From Luidia sarsii (taxonomy: Eukaryota; Echinodermata; Asteroidea; Paxillosida; Luidiidae), in NCBI GenBank assembly GCA_949987565.1, contig OX465107.1:11351721-11415720 (forward strand): a stretch of DNA of 64,000 bases. Direction: 5' to 3'. Under the pieces are notes generated by a model that saw only the letters and a program-made list of their open reading frames with translations, was not told where the DNA came from and did no database searches. Shown here in pieces: positions 12,321-23,779 of this stretch. Numbering within the stretch: position 1 is the stretch's first letter; each line of letters begins with the position of its first letter. The translations under genes were made by a program, and so were the position numbers.

Positions 12321-12727
12321 ATGTAATAGATCAATTGCGCGACCAATTGTTTATAATTATGTGACCCGGCACAACGTCATGAGGAATATCCAATTAAGAC
12401 ACTTTTTGAGTCAACAACGCCTGAATTTAAAGTATCTTCACAATTCGATTACAAATATTTATTTATTTTGGATTTTCAGAAATTTTAAGTATTAAAGGAT
12501 ATTATATTTTGATATCATTTGAAAGCTAATGGTATACTCTTTCACATCATTAGAAAATCTCAAAATCTCAAAAGTGGGATTATTCCTCATTATGCTGTGC
12601 CGGGTCACATATACCACCACGTGACTTAAAGTGGGTATTTTTGCATCTCATTTGGTGCAGAACAGGATTGGAAATGAGCAAAGAAGACTATTAAATAAAC
12701 AGTGGTCGCGCAATCGATCTATTGCAT
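12321..12727. mobile_element. Inverted-repeat element carrying a nested MITE
   Basis: The left arm at 12321-12354 (AATAGATCAATTGCGCGACC) is repeated inverted at about 12692-12727 (GGTCGCGCAATCGATCTATT). The MITE at 12360-12609 sits between the arms, which points to insertion of one element into another. Without it the outer element is only about 157 bp and non-coding. Confidence 0.55.
12360..12609. mobile_element. TGTGACCCGGCACA MITE, complete copy
   Basis: Terminal inverted repeats TGTGACCCGGCACA and TGTGCCGGGTCACA with further matching inside (GAGGAATA / TATTCCTC). TA lies at both ends (12358-12359, 12610-12611). The 250-bp AT-rich interior is non-coding. The same family supplies the fragment at the very start of the window. 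Confidence 0.8.
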
Positions 12728-15708
12728 TCAAACATATTCCAATGGGATAATAGAATCAATGAAGGATATCATCATAGTCATCCGTGACGCAATGAATTAT
12801 GATTAACTTCTGAAGCTCCAGTAAGTCCCGGAGACCTATCACAAAAGGTAAAGACAATTGCACACGGGAAGGGAGCATGAGTCTATCCTTCATTGTTTAT
12901 ACACGTAATATCAATTAGGGCCTATATTGCAGATAAGTACCTTAACTGCTTTTTGGGGGAATTATATTGCACAATTCCGGATACTCAACATAATTATTTG
13001 CTGTAGACTTCAAGGCAGCACTGTGCCATTGCCAAATCCACTCGATGTAGGCCTTTGGTAACAAAATATTGACCAATATTGTTACTGAAGATCGGTCAGA
13101 AATTTTAAGAATGTCTGTGGTGGCTTCATCGGCACTTGCAGCGGCAGATGTACAGGCACCTCTTGTAGAAATAATGACATAATTATCTTTCCCCAATGGT
13201 GACAAAATCTCTTTGAACAACCTGGAAATTGTAAATGGGACCACAGGATGAAATGGCATATCATGAGAAAAAAAGATTTTTGGACGCCAAGAGATTCCTA
13301 TTCACTGGGAAGCGTTTGATTTCCAATTCATAAAACGGTTTGATAAGAGGCACTCTCTTGGAGGTTTTGGTCTGCCTAAAAACGTATAATTCCCGTCTGC
13401 ACACTTGGACATAGAAATCAAGAAAAGAAAACGAAGAACTGGGCTATTAACATTAAGCGAAGAACATTGCTACCTTTAGGATGAGCTCTCGAACAGGTAG
13501 GCCACGAGTATCCGCGCAAGCTTTGATGAACTTAAGCACAACTGCAAGGCAATTAAATCGGAAGACCTTCAGCAAACTCATGGTTGATGTAAACAATCAG
13601 CAAATACAAGTAAACAATAGCACCCCTTCCTGTGAAACCTTTACCAATTAAATTAATAGTTCCAAGAACCCCATAAATAATCAACTATAGCCTATAGATA
13701 ACCAATTTGCCTTGAAAAAACACCAGCGAGACCCTCGCTTCCATGCATATTTTTAATGGATATTAGGTTGGTCTCTCCACAAAGGCGGGGTGTGTTTGAC
13801 ATAGATCGAAAATCCTTTTGCTTGTAGAGTATCCTTGAACGTTGCATCTCCTGAAAATCTTGTCTGGGAAGAACGAACCGGTTGGTGATTTCATAAACTC
13901 GGGATAAGCATGCATGTAAACTATAATTATGAGCAGGCCACGATGGTACAACCAGGAGTAGGCTACTGTTGCTCTTTCCTCTTCAATCCTGCATATAGAC
14001 TTGGGAATTAATGTATAGGATGGAAAGGCGTAACCTTTCAGCAATCTATCTGCCACGCCATAGGATCGGGTTGCCAACGACAAACGGCATTCGGTCGAAC
14101 GTTTAGAATAGTAGTGATCCGGTACATAAAGGGAGTGAAGTTGATCTTGAACATGTTCTGGTGAAAAATGCCAGATGAAGACGCCACTCGGTCCGATCGG
14201 TGAAAACTCCTGAAAGCTGTCGGCTGTCACGATGAGCAGCCCTGATTGGCCTATACAGGTGTTATTCTGAAGTTTTGATAGGGTTATACGATATCTCCCC
14301 TATTCGTCTCAAGGCACCAAGACCAGATTCATGAGTTCAAGTTTCGACCGTGTTAATGTTCTCTCTTTGTGGTTGACGTAGACCAGGGCTACGGAGCTGT
14401 CCATCTGGAGTCAGACACGAAGGTACGTGCTGCTCCCTCAGGGTGGCTGTACGCTGGGTTGACACGCATGGTGCCGAGTATAAACCGAAGGGGATAATAA
14501 TTATTACTGTAAAAGGAAAATTGATGCCTGCCACGAAAAGCCTTCTTAGACCAAATTTCCCTGTTCTTTCTCTCATACAGTACACAACCCACTCCTTATA
14601 AACCTTACATCGATTATTATTGCAACTCATGGATTCAGTGTTTCAAACGAAAGATCACCAGTGTGCACAGATTTACCTATGTCACACTATGTCTACATTG
14701 TGGTGATCAGGGAGATGCTCTTTAATTGCTGACCATGCCGTCCTCATTGCCCACACCGAGCAAGCGCTACACCGACTCGTCACACTGCTTCGCTGGATTG
14801 TGCCTGCAAAGAGTTCGCGCTGACGATCAGGCCTGAAGAAAACTAACATCACGGGCCAAGATGTAAGCAGTTCTCCACGTATCTCCATCGGTGGCCCCAA
14901 CTTGGTAGAGAGGTTTACCAAATTTTCAAGAAACATTCTCTGGAGGCCGTGCCGAACGTGTAGATTGGCAAGGCAGCAACACAACTGACCCGTCTTGCGA
15001 CGAGTCTGAGACGACACCATGCTCTCAATCTCATACACCATAAAAGTGTAATACTATAGGCCTATATAAGCCTGCATGCTGAGCACTTTTCAGTACGACC
15101 GTCCCTGTAATTCCACGTGCGATATCACAGGAGAGTGGGAGACTCTCGGGCATCATCCGGCAGGACCATGCATACCACAAACAAGGATGGCATGGCTCAG
15201 GCAGGGTTGCTTAGCATGTTCGCCAGGCTGTCCTGGAGACGTCTGGGATGGACCATGGCTGCATCCCGAAAGACGAATCTACGGCGAGCCGGGGCCAATT
15301 TCATACAGCTGGCTGAAACCGAAAAGTCATGATTCTGAGGATCAGTTTACCAATAAAAAAAATACCTTTGTTTCATGCTATCGTGGAATAAAACACCCAC
15401 AATAATTATTTGTTGATCTTGGCACAGACCAAAACTATTAATTTTCGAGCGATTTGTTGAACTGCTGGATTTGCTGCCCTCACACGTTCGGTGTGACGGC
15501 AACAGGCTCTGCTGAGTTTGTTTTTACGTGTACGTGTACTATGGAATTCCATATCTGCCGTCGCCCGTCGCCCGTCACCCGTCGTCGATCCGTCGCGCAT
15601 CGCGCGTCGCCCATCCCTTTTTCACGCGTTTGATTCCTTAATATCTTTTAATATAAGAGACGAACTGATTCAACATTATTTTGAGGGCGGGTATATACCT
15701 ACGATGAA
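12728..15708. other. Intergenic; unassigned minus-strand open frames
   Basis: Open frames on the minus strand at 13259-12942 (105 codons), 14230-13763 (155 codons) and 15041-14682 (119 codons) have mixed composition and could be exons of one gene; TTTACAATTTCCAG near 13230 is a possible acceptor. I do not recognise any domain and cannot join them into a consistent transcript, so they are not called. Near 15538-15615 is a GTCGCCC-type minisatellite (see its own entry). Confidence 0.3.
15538..15615. repeat. GTCGCCC minisatellite with GGAATTCCATAT
   Basis: GTCGCCC-like units follow the palindrome ATGGAATTCCATAT. The same composite repeat appears in inverted orientation at 22797-22925, on the other side of the DIRS element. 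Confidence 0.7.
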
Positions 15709-15992
15709 ATCTAATAATTAAACGAGATTTAAATGAAATTTAAAGCGAAGTTTAATTTTGATTCTATATACGAGTAGAAGCACAATGTGAGGAGTCAGTA
15801 TGGACGCACATCTGTTGCGGCCGAAATACCACAAATACTTTACAGACACAAAAGTCTGAATAGAAATGCAAATGAGTGAAGGTACGGTCTATAAAAGCCA
15901 GAGGCTTGGACGAGAAAACCCCAGTGTTCAAAGAAAGCTGCTCACCCAACTCTCCAATAGGGGAGGGCTGTAACCACAAAACAGGGTGGGAA

Positions 15993-16120
15993 ACTGACTC
16001 ATCACATTGTGCTTCTACTCGTAGAATCACAATTAAACTTCGCTTTAAATTTCATTTAAATCTCGTTTAATTATTAGATTCTACTTCGCAGAAACACAAT
16101 TGTTCAGAGTCAGTATGGAC
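15993..16120. repeat. Internal complementary region of DIRS 1
   Basis: The first part (to about 16075) is the inverted copy of the element's left end, including ACTCGTAGAATCACAATTAA. The second part (ATTCTACTTCGCAGAAACAC) is the inverted copy of the right end. In the DIRS model this bridge templates completion of the element ends. Confidence 0.85.
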
Positions 16121-16368
16121 ATTCAAAGCCCGAGTTGGGTGAGCTAACGAAAGAGCAGGGGTAAAGAAGTACCATCAGAGCTGACAGTGACACACGCAAT
16201 CAACAATAGGAAGCAGTGCATTAATCTCTGTACCATGTAACTTATAATTTGTTTCAAAGACACCAAAATTATAATAGGGGCCTATCAATTTCTGTTTCCT
16301 CACTCGAAAAGTAAAACAAACGATACAGTTCTGTTGAGTCAACCTCCGTTTCAGGTAAAGCTCGTAGG

Positions 16369-17182
16369 TTAAGAAGCACCATCGAGTAATGCTAACGCAA
16401 ACGAGTCCTGGGCGTTGTCTATTGGCCTATCATAAAATGCAGCAAAAGTTCGTGACGAGGCCCATCCCACAGTTGCTAGGATATCGTTGATGGAGGCTCC
16501 GTTACGTAAAGCCGCGCTCGATGATGCAGCCCTGGTGCTATGTCCTTTAAACATAGTCGTGTCTATGCCAGACTGCGATAGCACAGTCTTAAGCCATCTG
16601 CTAATCGTCTGGGACGTTACACTATGATATGGCTTGTTGAGCGAGACGAACAAAAACCTGCAACATGGCCTATATCTTGATGTTCGTTGAACGTACTCGT
16701 GAAGAGTCTGGAGAATGCAGAGGCGGTCGTCCTTGGGATATGCGCCCAGACGTATAACTGGTGGCGGCTTCCCAGGCCGGCTCGTCTTCGTTAGCTTCTT
16801 GATGTAGAAGACGGCCGTCGACTGGCTAATCACCGCCTCATCAGGCTGCATGAAAAAAATGGTCTGCGCTCGTTGGCCCGTAGTCAGTGCGACGAGTGCT
16901 ACTAGCTTCAACGTTAGATTCTCCATTGAGACTTCCTGTGGTGGGTGGATTGTCCGAAGGAAGCGAAGGACTACGCTAACGTCCTACGTGCGCTGGTACC
17001 GGGGTAACGAAGGCCTGACGTTGAAAACTCCTTTCAAGAAACGCACGATGAGAAGATAAAGCGCTCCTGCTTGTATTCATGGTTGCGTATGATGCGCCCG
17101 ACTTGAACTCGTTAGTTAGAAAACTAAGGACCAAATTTACATTCGATGAAAGCGGATGACTTTTCCGCGCAGAACAAAACAA
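16369..17182 (-). pseudogene. DIRS 1 tyrosine recombinase, frameshifted
   Basis: The N-terminal part (17182-16976) has the family signature SYATMNTSRSALSSH. The catalytic part (16926-16369) carries the integrase-type residues in order: R in TTGQRAQT, H and R in KGHSTRAA, W in VGWASS and the nucleophile Y in FAAFYDRP. The two parts are in different frames, separated near 16930-16980, so no single protein can be made. In an intact element this enzyme would insert the circular double-stranded DNA intermediate. It is the 3'-most gene, beside the internal complementary region, as in other DIRS elements. Confidence 0.85.
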
Positions 17183-17651
17183 AAGCTACTTCCTGATGGC
17201 AGACCCATAGCAGCGTCGGGTAGATTCTCTCCATGACTGGATGATAATGGGGATAGCCTCCTCTGGTACGCCTTGCGCCTTGAGACTTTCCCCGAAATGT
17301 GGCAGGCCTCTAGCCGTTGCCTCTTCCGAAGTGGGTGACATCTGTCTGAAAAGGGGACATAAAGCAGATCTTTGTCATTGGGTAAAGCAACGGGGTTGTC
17401 TACCAGCATATACAATAGTTTTGGAAACCAGGGCTGTGTATCCCACAGGGGGGCAATAATCAAAGCTTCTGCCTGATCCAAACATATCTTATGCAGCACT
17501 CGACTGAGAACATGTAACTTTTGTACTCGCCCCAGTCATGCAAGAAGGCATTCACCCGGGTTGCAAATGGATCGGGACCCCATGATATATAATGATCGAC
17601 CTGATTATTTAGGCGAGATGTAAACAAATCTATGTACGGAACAAAAAACAT
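17137..17651 (-). pseudogene. DIRS 1 conserved region after RNase H
   Basis: Two overlapping frames contain YIDLFTSRLNNQVDHYISW and ALIIAPLWDTQPWFPKLLYM. These blocks follow RNase H in DIRS polyproteins and have been discussed as a Dam-like methyltransferase region. I cannot confirm methyltransferase motifs here. A frameshift near 17480-17500 separates the halves. Confidence 0.6.
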
Positions 17652-18870
17652 GGGTGTCAGTCTTCTGAAAATTGATTTTTTTCAGAGTCCATTCGGTATT
17701 GTGGTCGAGAGAAAACTCTCGCGAAAACCTGTCCGCTGTTAAGTTTTGCGTGCCAGGTATATATGTGAACAGAAGTGAGCCAGTGCACACTTGTCTGTTC
17801 ATGCGCCAAAGCCAGATACTCCTGGCAATGGAATGCAACGACTCTGAATGACAAGTGCCAAATCTATTTATGCAAGCGACTGTGCATGAATTGTCTGATT
17901 CTATCCGAATGTGTCTCTTATTGAGGTCATGACACGGGGTACGAAGCGCGAAAAGAACTGCGGTAAGTTCCAACGCATTTATATGCAATGTTCTTTCCTC
18001 AGAGCTCCATCGACCCTGTGATCTAGATTTGTTCGAGGGACAGAAGGCCCCCCAGCCGTCAAGAGACGCATCTGTTTGGATCACCAAATCAATTGGTCTG
18101 TGGAACGGAGCGTAAGCGGCCCTTGTCTGGTTGCTCCACCAGGACAATGCGAACTTAGCAGTGTCAGAGATAGGCATATCCCTGTCAAAGTTATCATTGT
18201 TTGCCCGCAGTGCGGCATTCTTCTCTTTCTCCAAGTCACGCCTGAGTAAGGTTCCGTATGGAACTGCTCTTTCAGCAGCGAGAAGCATTCCAATCACGCT
18301 GGCCACTTGCCGAACTTTGGCAATGTCTCGATTGAGAAGCTTAATACAAGCCTGTGCAATAGTCTCGGCTATGTTCACAGGAAGGAATATTGACATGTCC
18401 TTGGAGTCCATAACGAATCCAAGGAATTCTATACTGTTGCTGGTCAATAGGACCGATTTTTTGTAGTTGACAATAAACCCCAAATTGTTAGTCAAATCAA
18501 TGCGAGCATGGACATTCTTCTCAGATTCGTCAAAATCCCTCCCAATAAGGAGAGCATCGTCAATGTTATTGCATGACAAGTAACCCAAGCTGCGGAGACG
18601 TGCAGTCATTGGTTTGGGCACTTTTGTAAAAACTCTAGCGGCACAGGCTAATCCAAATGGTAGAACACAAAACTGATACAGTTTATCTCTCCAATGGAAA
18701 CGCAGAAATTGTCTATGTTCAACTGTCATAGGAACAGAAAAATACGCATCTTTCAGATCAATAGATGCCATAAAGTAATTCGGCTCGATCAGGCTAATGG
18801 CGGAATCTAAAGTCTCCATCTTGAAATGGTGATAGGAAACGAAATCATTCAGCCCCTTCAAATTAATCAC
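17605..18870 (-). CDS. DIRS 1 reverse transcriptase-RNase H segment
   Basis: An open frame of 421 codons. RT motifs in order: INLKGLNDF, MASIDLKDAYFSVPM, LPFGLACAARVFTKV and NIDDALLIG (the usual Y-x-DD has N-I-DD here). RNase H follows with IQTDASLDGWGAF, INALELTAV and LTADRFSRE. It would copy the element RNA into DNA. The first codon here is GTG and not a true start: the frame upstream (19582-18863, ending in FITPKKD) belongs to the same polyprotein and is separated by a shift at a T6 run (18884-18889 on the plus strand). The segment itself has no stop. Confidence 0.85.
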   Translation of the reverse strand: MINLKGLNDFVSYHHFKMETLDSAISLIEPNYFMASIDLKDAYFSVPMTVEHRQFLRFHWRDKLYQFCVLPFGLACAARVFTKVPKPMTARLRSLGYLSCNNIDDALLIGRDFDESEKNVHARIDLTNNLGFIVNYKKSVLLTSNSIEFLGFVMDSKDMSIFLPVNIAETIAQACIKLLNRDIAKVRQVASVIGMLLAAERAVPYGTLLRRDLEKEKNAALRANNDNFDRDMPISDTAKFALSWWSNQTRAAYAPFHRPIDLVIQTDASLDGWGAFCPSNKSRSQGRWSSEERTLHINALELTAVLFALRTPCHDLNKRHIRIESDNSCTVACINRFGTCHSESLHSIARSIWLWRMNRQVCTGSLLFTYIPGTQNLTADRFSREFSLDHNTEWTLKKINFQKTDTHVFCSVHRFVYISPK

Positions 18871-21800
18871 GGGACGTAAGGTCTTTTTTCGGCGTAATGA
18901 AAATATTCGAAATAAATTCGTTTTCCTCGTGATTACACCTATCTATGGCCCTCTTTTCAAGGAGCTTTTCAACTTCCAGACCGATTAATTCTACTTCCTT
19001 TTGAGTAAAATTAATGAGGGTAGGTGTATGGAACTGAACGGGAAATGAATCATATTCAATGTGGTAATGTGCCACCGTGTCCAGCACCCAATTATCTGAT
19101 GTAATGCGCTTCCATGAAGAAATAAACTGAGCCAAACGACCACCAGTAAATGGTGACGCTGTGCGAGGACAATGACTCACCATCTGGTGCTTTAGGCCTG
19201 CTTTTTCTGCAGTTGCGGGGGGCGTTGGGCCCCGCTCTCTCCCCTCCGGTACCTCTGTCGTGGTCTGTAGGGACGGCGCGGGTAAAAATCCTGATCTCGC
19301 TGGTAGGGAGTGGGGCGAGAAAAAGATGCTGGCGATCGGACCGGACATGCCGAAGGTACGACGACCAGAACATGGTGATCTTCCAGCACTCAGACCTAGC
19401 CGATGAGTTGCGCGTAACTCTTTGCACCTCAGGGCCAAATTGTCTCCGAACAGGAGGGTGGAGGAAGAATCGACAGCTTCCGAGGAGCACAGTGATCTGA
19501 AAGTAGCACTGAGCTGGGGCCTCATCACCTCTGTGCTTAATGTTAAGTTCGGAATTAGCGGCTCCGATGAGCGAGACCGCATCCAGTAAGCGCTTCACTG
19601 CAACCTGACGGTTGTCGACGTACGTGCGCGGGAGAGTTCAATAGCCCCTCAACCGCCAAGGCGATGGGCACGATGGCCCTCAGCAAAATGTGCTGAATAT
19701 TCTGAAGGTTGTTATCCACAATCTTCGTTGTCTTGCTGAGAGCTGCCCATACTTCAGGGTTGACCCTTGTGCGCAACAGCGTGTTACAGTTTTTAGGTCT
19801 AGGGTAGGTTTCCAATTTGTCCTTCAAGTTCAAGGCCTTTTCGCTGGTCTTCTGCCGAGCGAGTTTGTTGATAATATACTTGCCAACTTGGCAGTCAAGG
19901 GTTCACCAAAAGTCTCTTCTGACTGAGTAATCGCATCAGCATATGCCCACAAAATGGCATGATCGGGATTGATAAGATTTTGAACGTCGTTTTCGATCTC
20001 AGCCGAATCGTCGACGTCCCCACAAGTGCCAGGGGCAGGTGCCTGTGCCTCGAGAGGAGGGTGCTCACTTCGTTGTGTAACTATACCCCTTTCCCACTAC
20101 GCAATCTCCGGGTTATCTCGGGGGTAACGGCAAGCCTTACCCCCGAGATACCCCGGGTTGGAAATGGTTGCCAGGACGTTTCCCACTACACTTTTCCCGC
20201 CCCGGGTTGAGACCGAAAAATCGGCCGTTACCCCGGGGTTCGTTAACCCTGCTCGCGACCAGGGTTAAGGATGGAAATCTCGGGGGTAACGGCCGAACCC
20301 CGGGGTTGGCGTTGTAGTGGGAAACCGCGCCGGGGTACGAGTCCGGTGGACATTCTCAGGGTTAAGACACCGGATGCGTTACGTAATGGGACGGTCAGAG
20401 GTGGGATACGTGGCGGGAAAATCCGCATGCGACGCACATCTGGCATTTACAAGAGGGCAGTAAATTCACGACGGCAACGACGGCAGTTGCCGTCGTGCCC
20501 TCACCAATTGCCGCGGTGCCCTTAAATTTGGAGGATTTTCACGGCAACAAATTGCCGTGCCCTTTTAGCACACTGCAGCGCGCATGAAATAATATTCCGA
20601 CTGCGGTGCAGTGTGTGTGCAGCACACATGGAAGCTTCACTGTACCGTGCGCACTGTCAGCTAAACATTGCGCATTCTGTGCACAACTAACTGTATGGAC
20701 TGTGGATGGGTGTACATGTACATGTACAGTACATGTGCATCTACTGTACATGTACATGTATACACGTACACATACACGATCAATGTACTGTACATGTACA
20801 TGTATGTACATGTACAGTACTTACATGGCCATGTCAGATACGTACATGGACAGTGCGTTCGATCCTGACAGTTTCATGTCAACAAACTTTTAATCTGCGG
20901 GTACCAGTGAATCTTGGACATCGCTGGCTGTACCAAACAACGGGTACCAACGGTAGTTGGGAGCGATTTGCGTTGCACGATAGATAGATTGCGCAGCATG
21001 CAGCACGTGGTCGGGTTGCGTGCGAAAGTAGAATCGAAGAGCTGTCAAAGGTTTGCGTGTTCGCGGGTGCCTTTTCAAAGTCGTAACCATGCCCCGAAAG
21101 GAGAAAGCTAAACAGCAAAACGAGCTACTACTTCACGATACAGCACAAAAATGTCGCAAACTTTATTTTATTTTTTTCAGGTAGGCCTACGAACGTAGTT
21201 ATTCTCAATTTTTTGGACGAGAACTGATGAGAAGGTTTTGGAACACCGAACCCACATCGCGATACCTTGACAGCATGGACTATTCTATTAGGAATGAGAG
21301 GGGTGCGAGTTTATACAATAATAAGCTCCGATAATATGCTCGTTTAGGTTGGACCTAGCTGCTTAAAAATCCATCTTTACAAAACATGTAGGCTCTTTAG
21401 AATCCCTTTTATTTTGATTTTTTTGTGAGGATCTATTGTCAGATATTTTTGTCGTCCCGCTTACTATAGCAGTAGCACCCCGGCCATACCTGAATGGTAC
21501 TGTTCATGTTCCGTGAGAATACGTATTGGTGGCTGACTGAAACCTATTTTAGACGTCATTTTTATGTTGGAAAATAATCTTTTTCAGGCATTGTGGTCCC
21601 ACAGAAACGATGATATATTAGTAGGAGACCTAAAAACAACGATTCGGTGCCTTCAGCGCCTATTTTGAAAGTTTTTTTTAAAGTGCTTACAGCGTGTTTG
21701 CATCGGTACTAATAAAAAAAAGTCGGTAAATTGCCTTGATGCCCCGGATTTGCCGAAATTTTATATCTATATTATATTTATATCTGACGCCATTTTCAAT

Positions 21801-22627
21801 GCAGTGTACACGTACACGAGAGTGCGGATTATGCCGTTAATCGAGTGCAGCCCACATGTATCCAGTCAGGCAGCGCGCGCCGACGGGTGGTTGCTGGGCG
21901 ACAAGGCGGTACGAGGCATTGTGGGACCAGCTAGCGCGCTGTGGGATTTCCGGTCCGGGCAGTGACGGACACCGGGGTTGGGTGTAGTGGGAAATCGCAC
22001 ATCGTTAACCCGGGGCAAGCTCGCCCCGGGTTTCGCGAAACTCCGGGTTAACGCGACAAATGGGAACAGAACTCAGGGTTAACGAACCCCGGGGTACAGA
22101 ATGCTAAACCCGGGGCGGCAAATCTCGGGGTTAAGCAGTTTGTAGTGGGAAAAGGGTATAGCGTCGTTACCACCGATTGAAGGCTAGCCACCATCTCCGC
22201 TAAAGAGGCTACGTCCGGCGAGTTCCCGACAGTACCCTCTCCCCGGGCCCCCGCCTGACGGGACATGAAACGGGGACAGCTGTTCCTCCCCTGGGCCCCT
22301 GATGGGACATAGCGGGGGCAGCTGTGAAGTCGGTTGTTGGCTGGTGTGATGTCCTCTGTGTCCCCGGGACCCTGCCGGGCCACCGGAGGATATTGCCGCC
22401 GCCGTAGGTGTGACAGTCGCTGGGGCGGATTTCTTCCTCTTCTTGGGAGGGTCCGGTGCCTGCTGGAACTCATCATCTTCCATCTCCAGAAGCTTTTCCA
22501 GGCTGAGGTCGTTTAGGTCCGCGTCGGAGAGCATGGTTGTGGTGGTATTCCGGCTACACAAATCTACACTGGGGTTTTCACGTCCAAGCCTCTGGCTTTT
22601 ATAGACCGTACCTTCACTCATTTGCAT
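18863..22627 (-). pseudogene. DIRS 1 gag and RT N-terminus, interrupted
   Basis: The N-terminal part (from 22627; a second possible ATG in SRNTTTTMLSDADLNDL) has an acidic segment LEKLLEMEDDEF and a basic KKRKKSA. A later block contains VNPEVWAALSKTTKIVDNNL (about 19770) and then the linker to RT. At least two frameshifts and one 2.1 kb insertion break it. The gag of DIRS elements forms the particle; no CCHC zinc knuckle is visible, which is usual for this group. Removing the insertion with one TA joins the flanking codons in one frame. Confidence 0.75.
20084..22158. mobile_element. 2.1 kb TA-flanked transposon inserted in DIRS 1 gag
   Basis: Ends TACCCCTTTCCCACTAC and GTAGTGGGAAAAGGGTA form terminal inverted repeats. 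Subterminal regions on both sides (about 20100-20330 and 21965-22130) are full of CCCCGGGTTAAC-like words in both orientations. TA lies at both ends. The interior includes ACATGTAC DNA (20705-20830) and no recognised transposase, so it is non-autonomous. Superfamily not determined; only TA target use and TIR are visible. Confidence 0.8.
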
Positions 22628-22736
22628 TTCAATTCAGACTTTTGTCTGTAAAGTATTTGTGGTAATTTGGCCGCAACAGATGTGCGTCCATATATATACT
22701 GACTCTGAACAATTGTGTTTCTGCGAAGTAGAATCT

Positions 22737-23244
22737 GCGGTTATACTCAAAATAAGACATGACTTGAGTTGCAGGTAGGCTCACAGAAGTATTTTACAGA
22801 CGTAACGGCGATGGGCAGCGACGGGCAACGGGGGGCGACGGGCGACGAAAGATATGGAATTCCATATGGGACGGGGGACAGGGAACGGGGGGCGACGGAT
22901 GACGGGCGACGGAAAATGGCAAAGGTCTAAAGCAGAACAAAGCAATTTTGTAGGACTCGGTCTTGAAAATTGTTGTACAAGACAGTGTCAGGGCGAAACG
23001 TTGCCAGTGCAGCAACTTGCAATACAATGTCCTATTGATAATGAGTTTGAGCTCAATTTTCTTTGTAGGCCATCATTTCGTAAACAGTCTTAAATGTATT
23101 GAATTAAATATTTGACTGGACCAGGACTTGAACCAATGACGTGCGATGCAGAAGTACGTATATATACCGCCTGAGCCATCTTTACCAAAATTGTTTAAAA
23201 TGATTTGGTTCCCATTTGTATTATGTTCTACTTCTAAGTTCCAT
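22737..23244. other. Spacer between the two DIRS elements
   Basis: Contains the GTCGCCC/GGGCGAC minisatellite (22797-22925) and otherwise nothing recognised. GACTTGAACC..GAGCCATC at 23108-23180 has a tRNA-like look but no cloverleaf. Confidence 0.6.
22797..22925. repeat. GGGCGAC minisatellite with GGAATTCCATAT
   Basis: GGGCGACGG-like units on both sides of ATATGGAATTCCATAT. It is the inverted counterpart of the repeat at 15538-15615. Confidence 0.75.
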
Positions 23245-23560
23245 AATTCCTAAATTATGTGAATATATGAAATATAATTGGAATTCTATTAATAAAAATG
23301 AAGTGCAAGTCTTCAGAGGGTTTGCATTCCTTTCCACGTGATAGGTATGCGGACCACACAATATATTCAAAGCTTTTATTTATATTCAAATACAACGCTG
23401 TGATAGGCCCCAGTATAAAGCTCAAGCAGGATAGTACGAGGCATCTTTTCGGAGTGCCAGAAAAAAAAAGAGCAGTGGATAGATAGATTTCTAGATGCAG
23501 GGTGGGTAGAATATATACCTGCCAAATATCGTCCCAGAAAAAAGGGGTGGGACCCTCTTC

Positions 23561-23669
23561 GACTTGTACTTCATTATTATTAATAGAATTCCAATTATAT
23601 TTCATATATTCACATAATTTAGGAATTCTATTGCATAACATTCGTACAAGTCTTCAGAGGGTTTGCATG
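23561..23669. repeat. Internal complementary region of DIRS 2
   Basis: Reverse complement of the extreme left end fused to the reverse complement of the extreme right end, next to the recombinase gene. It is the same arrangement as at 15993-16120. Confidence 0.85.
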
Positions 23670-23779
23670 TTCAAAGCTGAACGAGAGACCACAATAGATG
23701 ACAAACGGAGTCAAAAGATCGAGCTTGCAGTGGCATTAGCCAATAATATTGATACATCATCTACATCACTTATTACAAC

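Larger units (their letters stand above)
15709..22736 (-). mobile_element. DIRS retroelement 1 (full structure, decayed coding)
   Basis: Coding order on the minus strand is gag, reverse transcriptase/RNase H, then tyrosine recombinase. The inverted terminal repeats match at 15792-15927 and 22566-22706. An internal complementary region at 15993-16120 is the reverse complement of the left tip (15709-15800) joined to that of the right tip (22700-22736). This split-repeat plan is diagnostic of DIRS elements, which integrate through a circular intermediate and leave no target duplication. The element is about 7.0 kb, of which 2.1 kb (20084-22158) is a later insertion. Several frameshifts make it non-functional as read. 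Confidence 0.9.

Noticed and set aside
13763..14230. 155-codon minus-strand frame with a hydrophobic stretch
   Set aside because: No recognised family, no splice partners that keep a frame; kept only as a note in the intergenic entry.
20539..20987. Tyr/Val/His-rich frames on both strands
   Set aside because: They come from ACATGTAC DNA; the same word gives similar peptides wherever it occurs.
23100..23185. tRNA-like sequence (GACTTGAACC..GAGCCATC)
   Set aside because: It recalls the T-arm and D-arm of a minus-strand tRNA, but no acceptor stem or consistent cloverleaf can be drawn.
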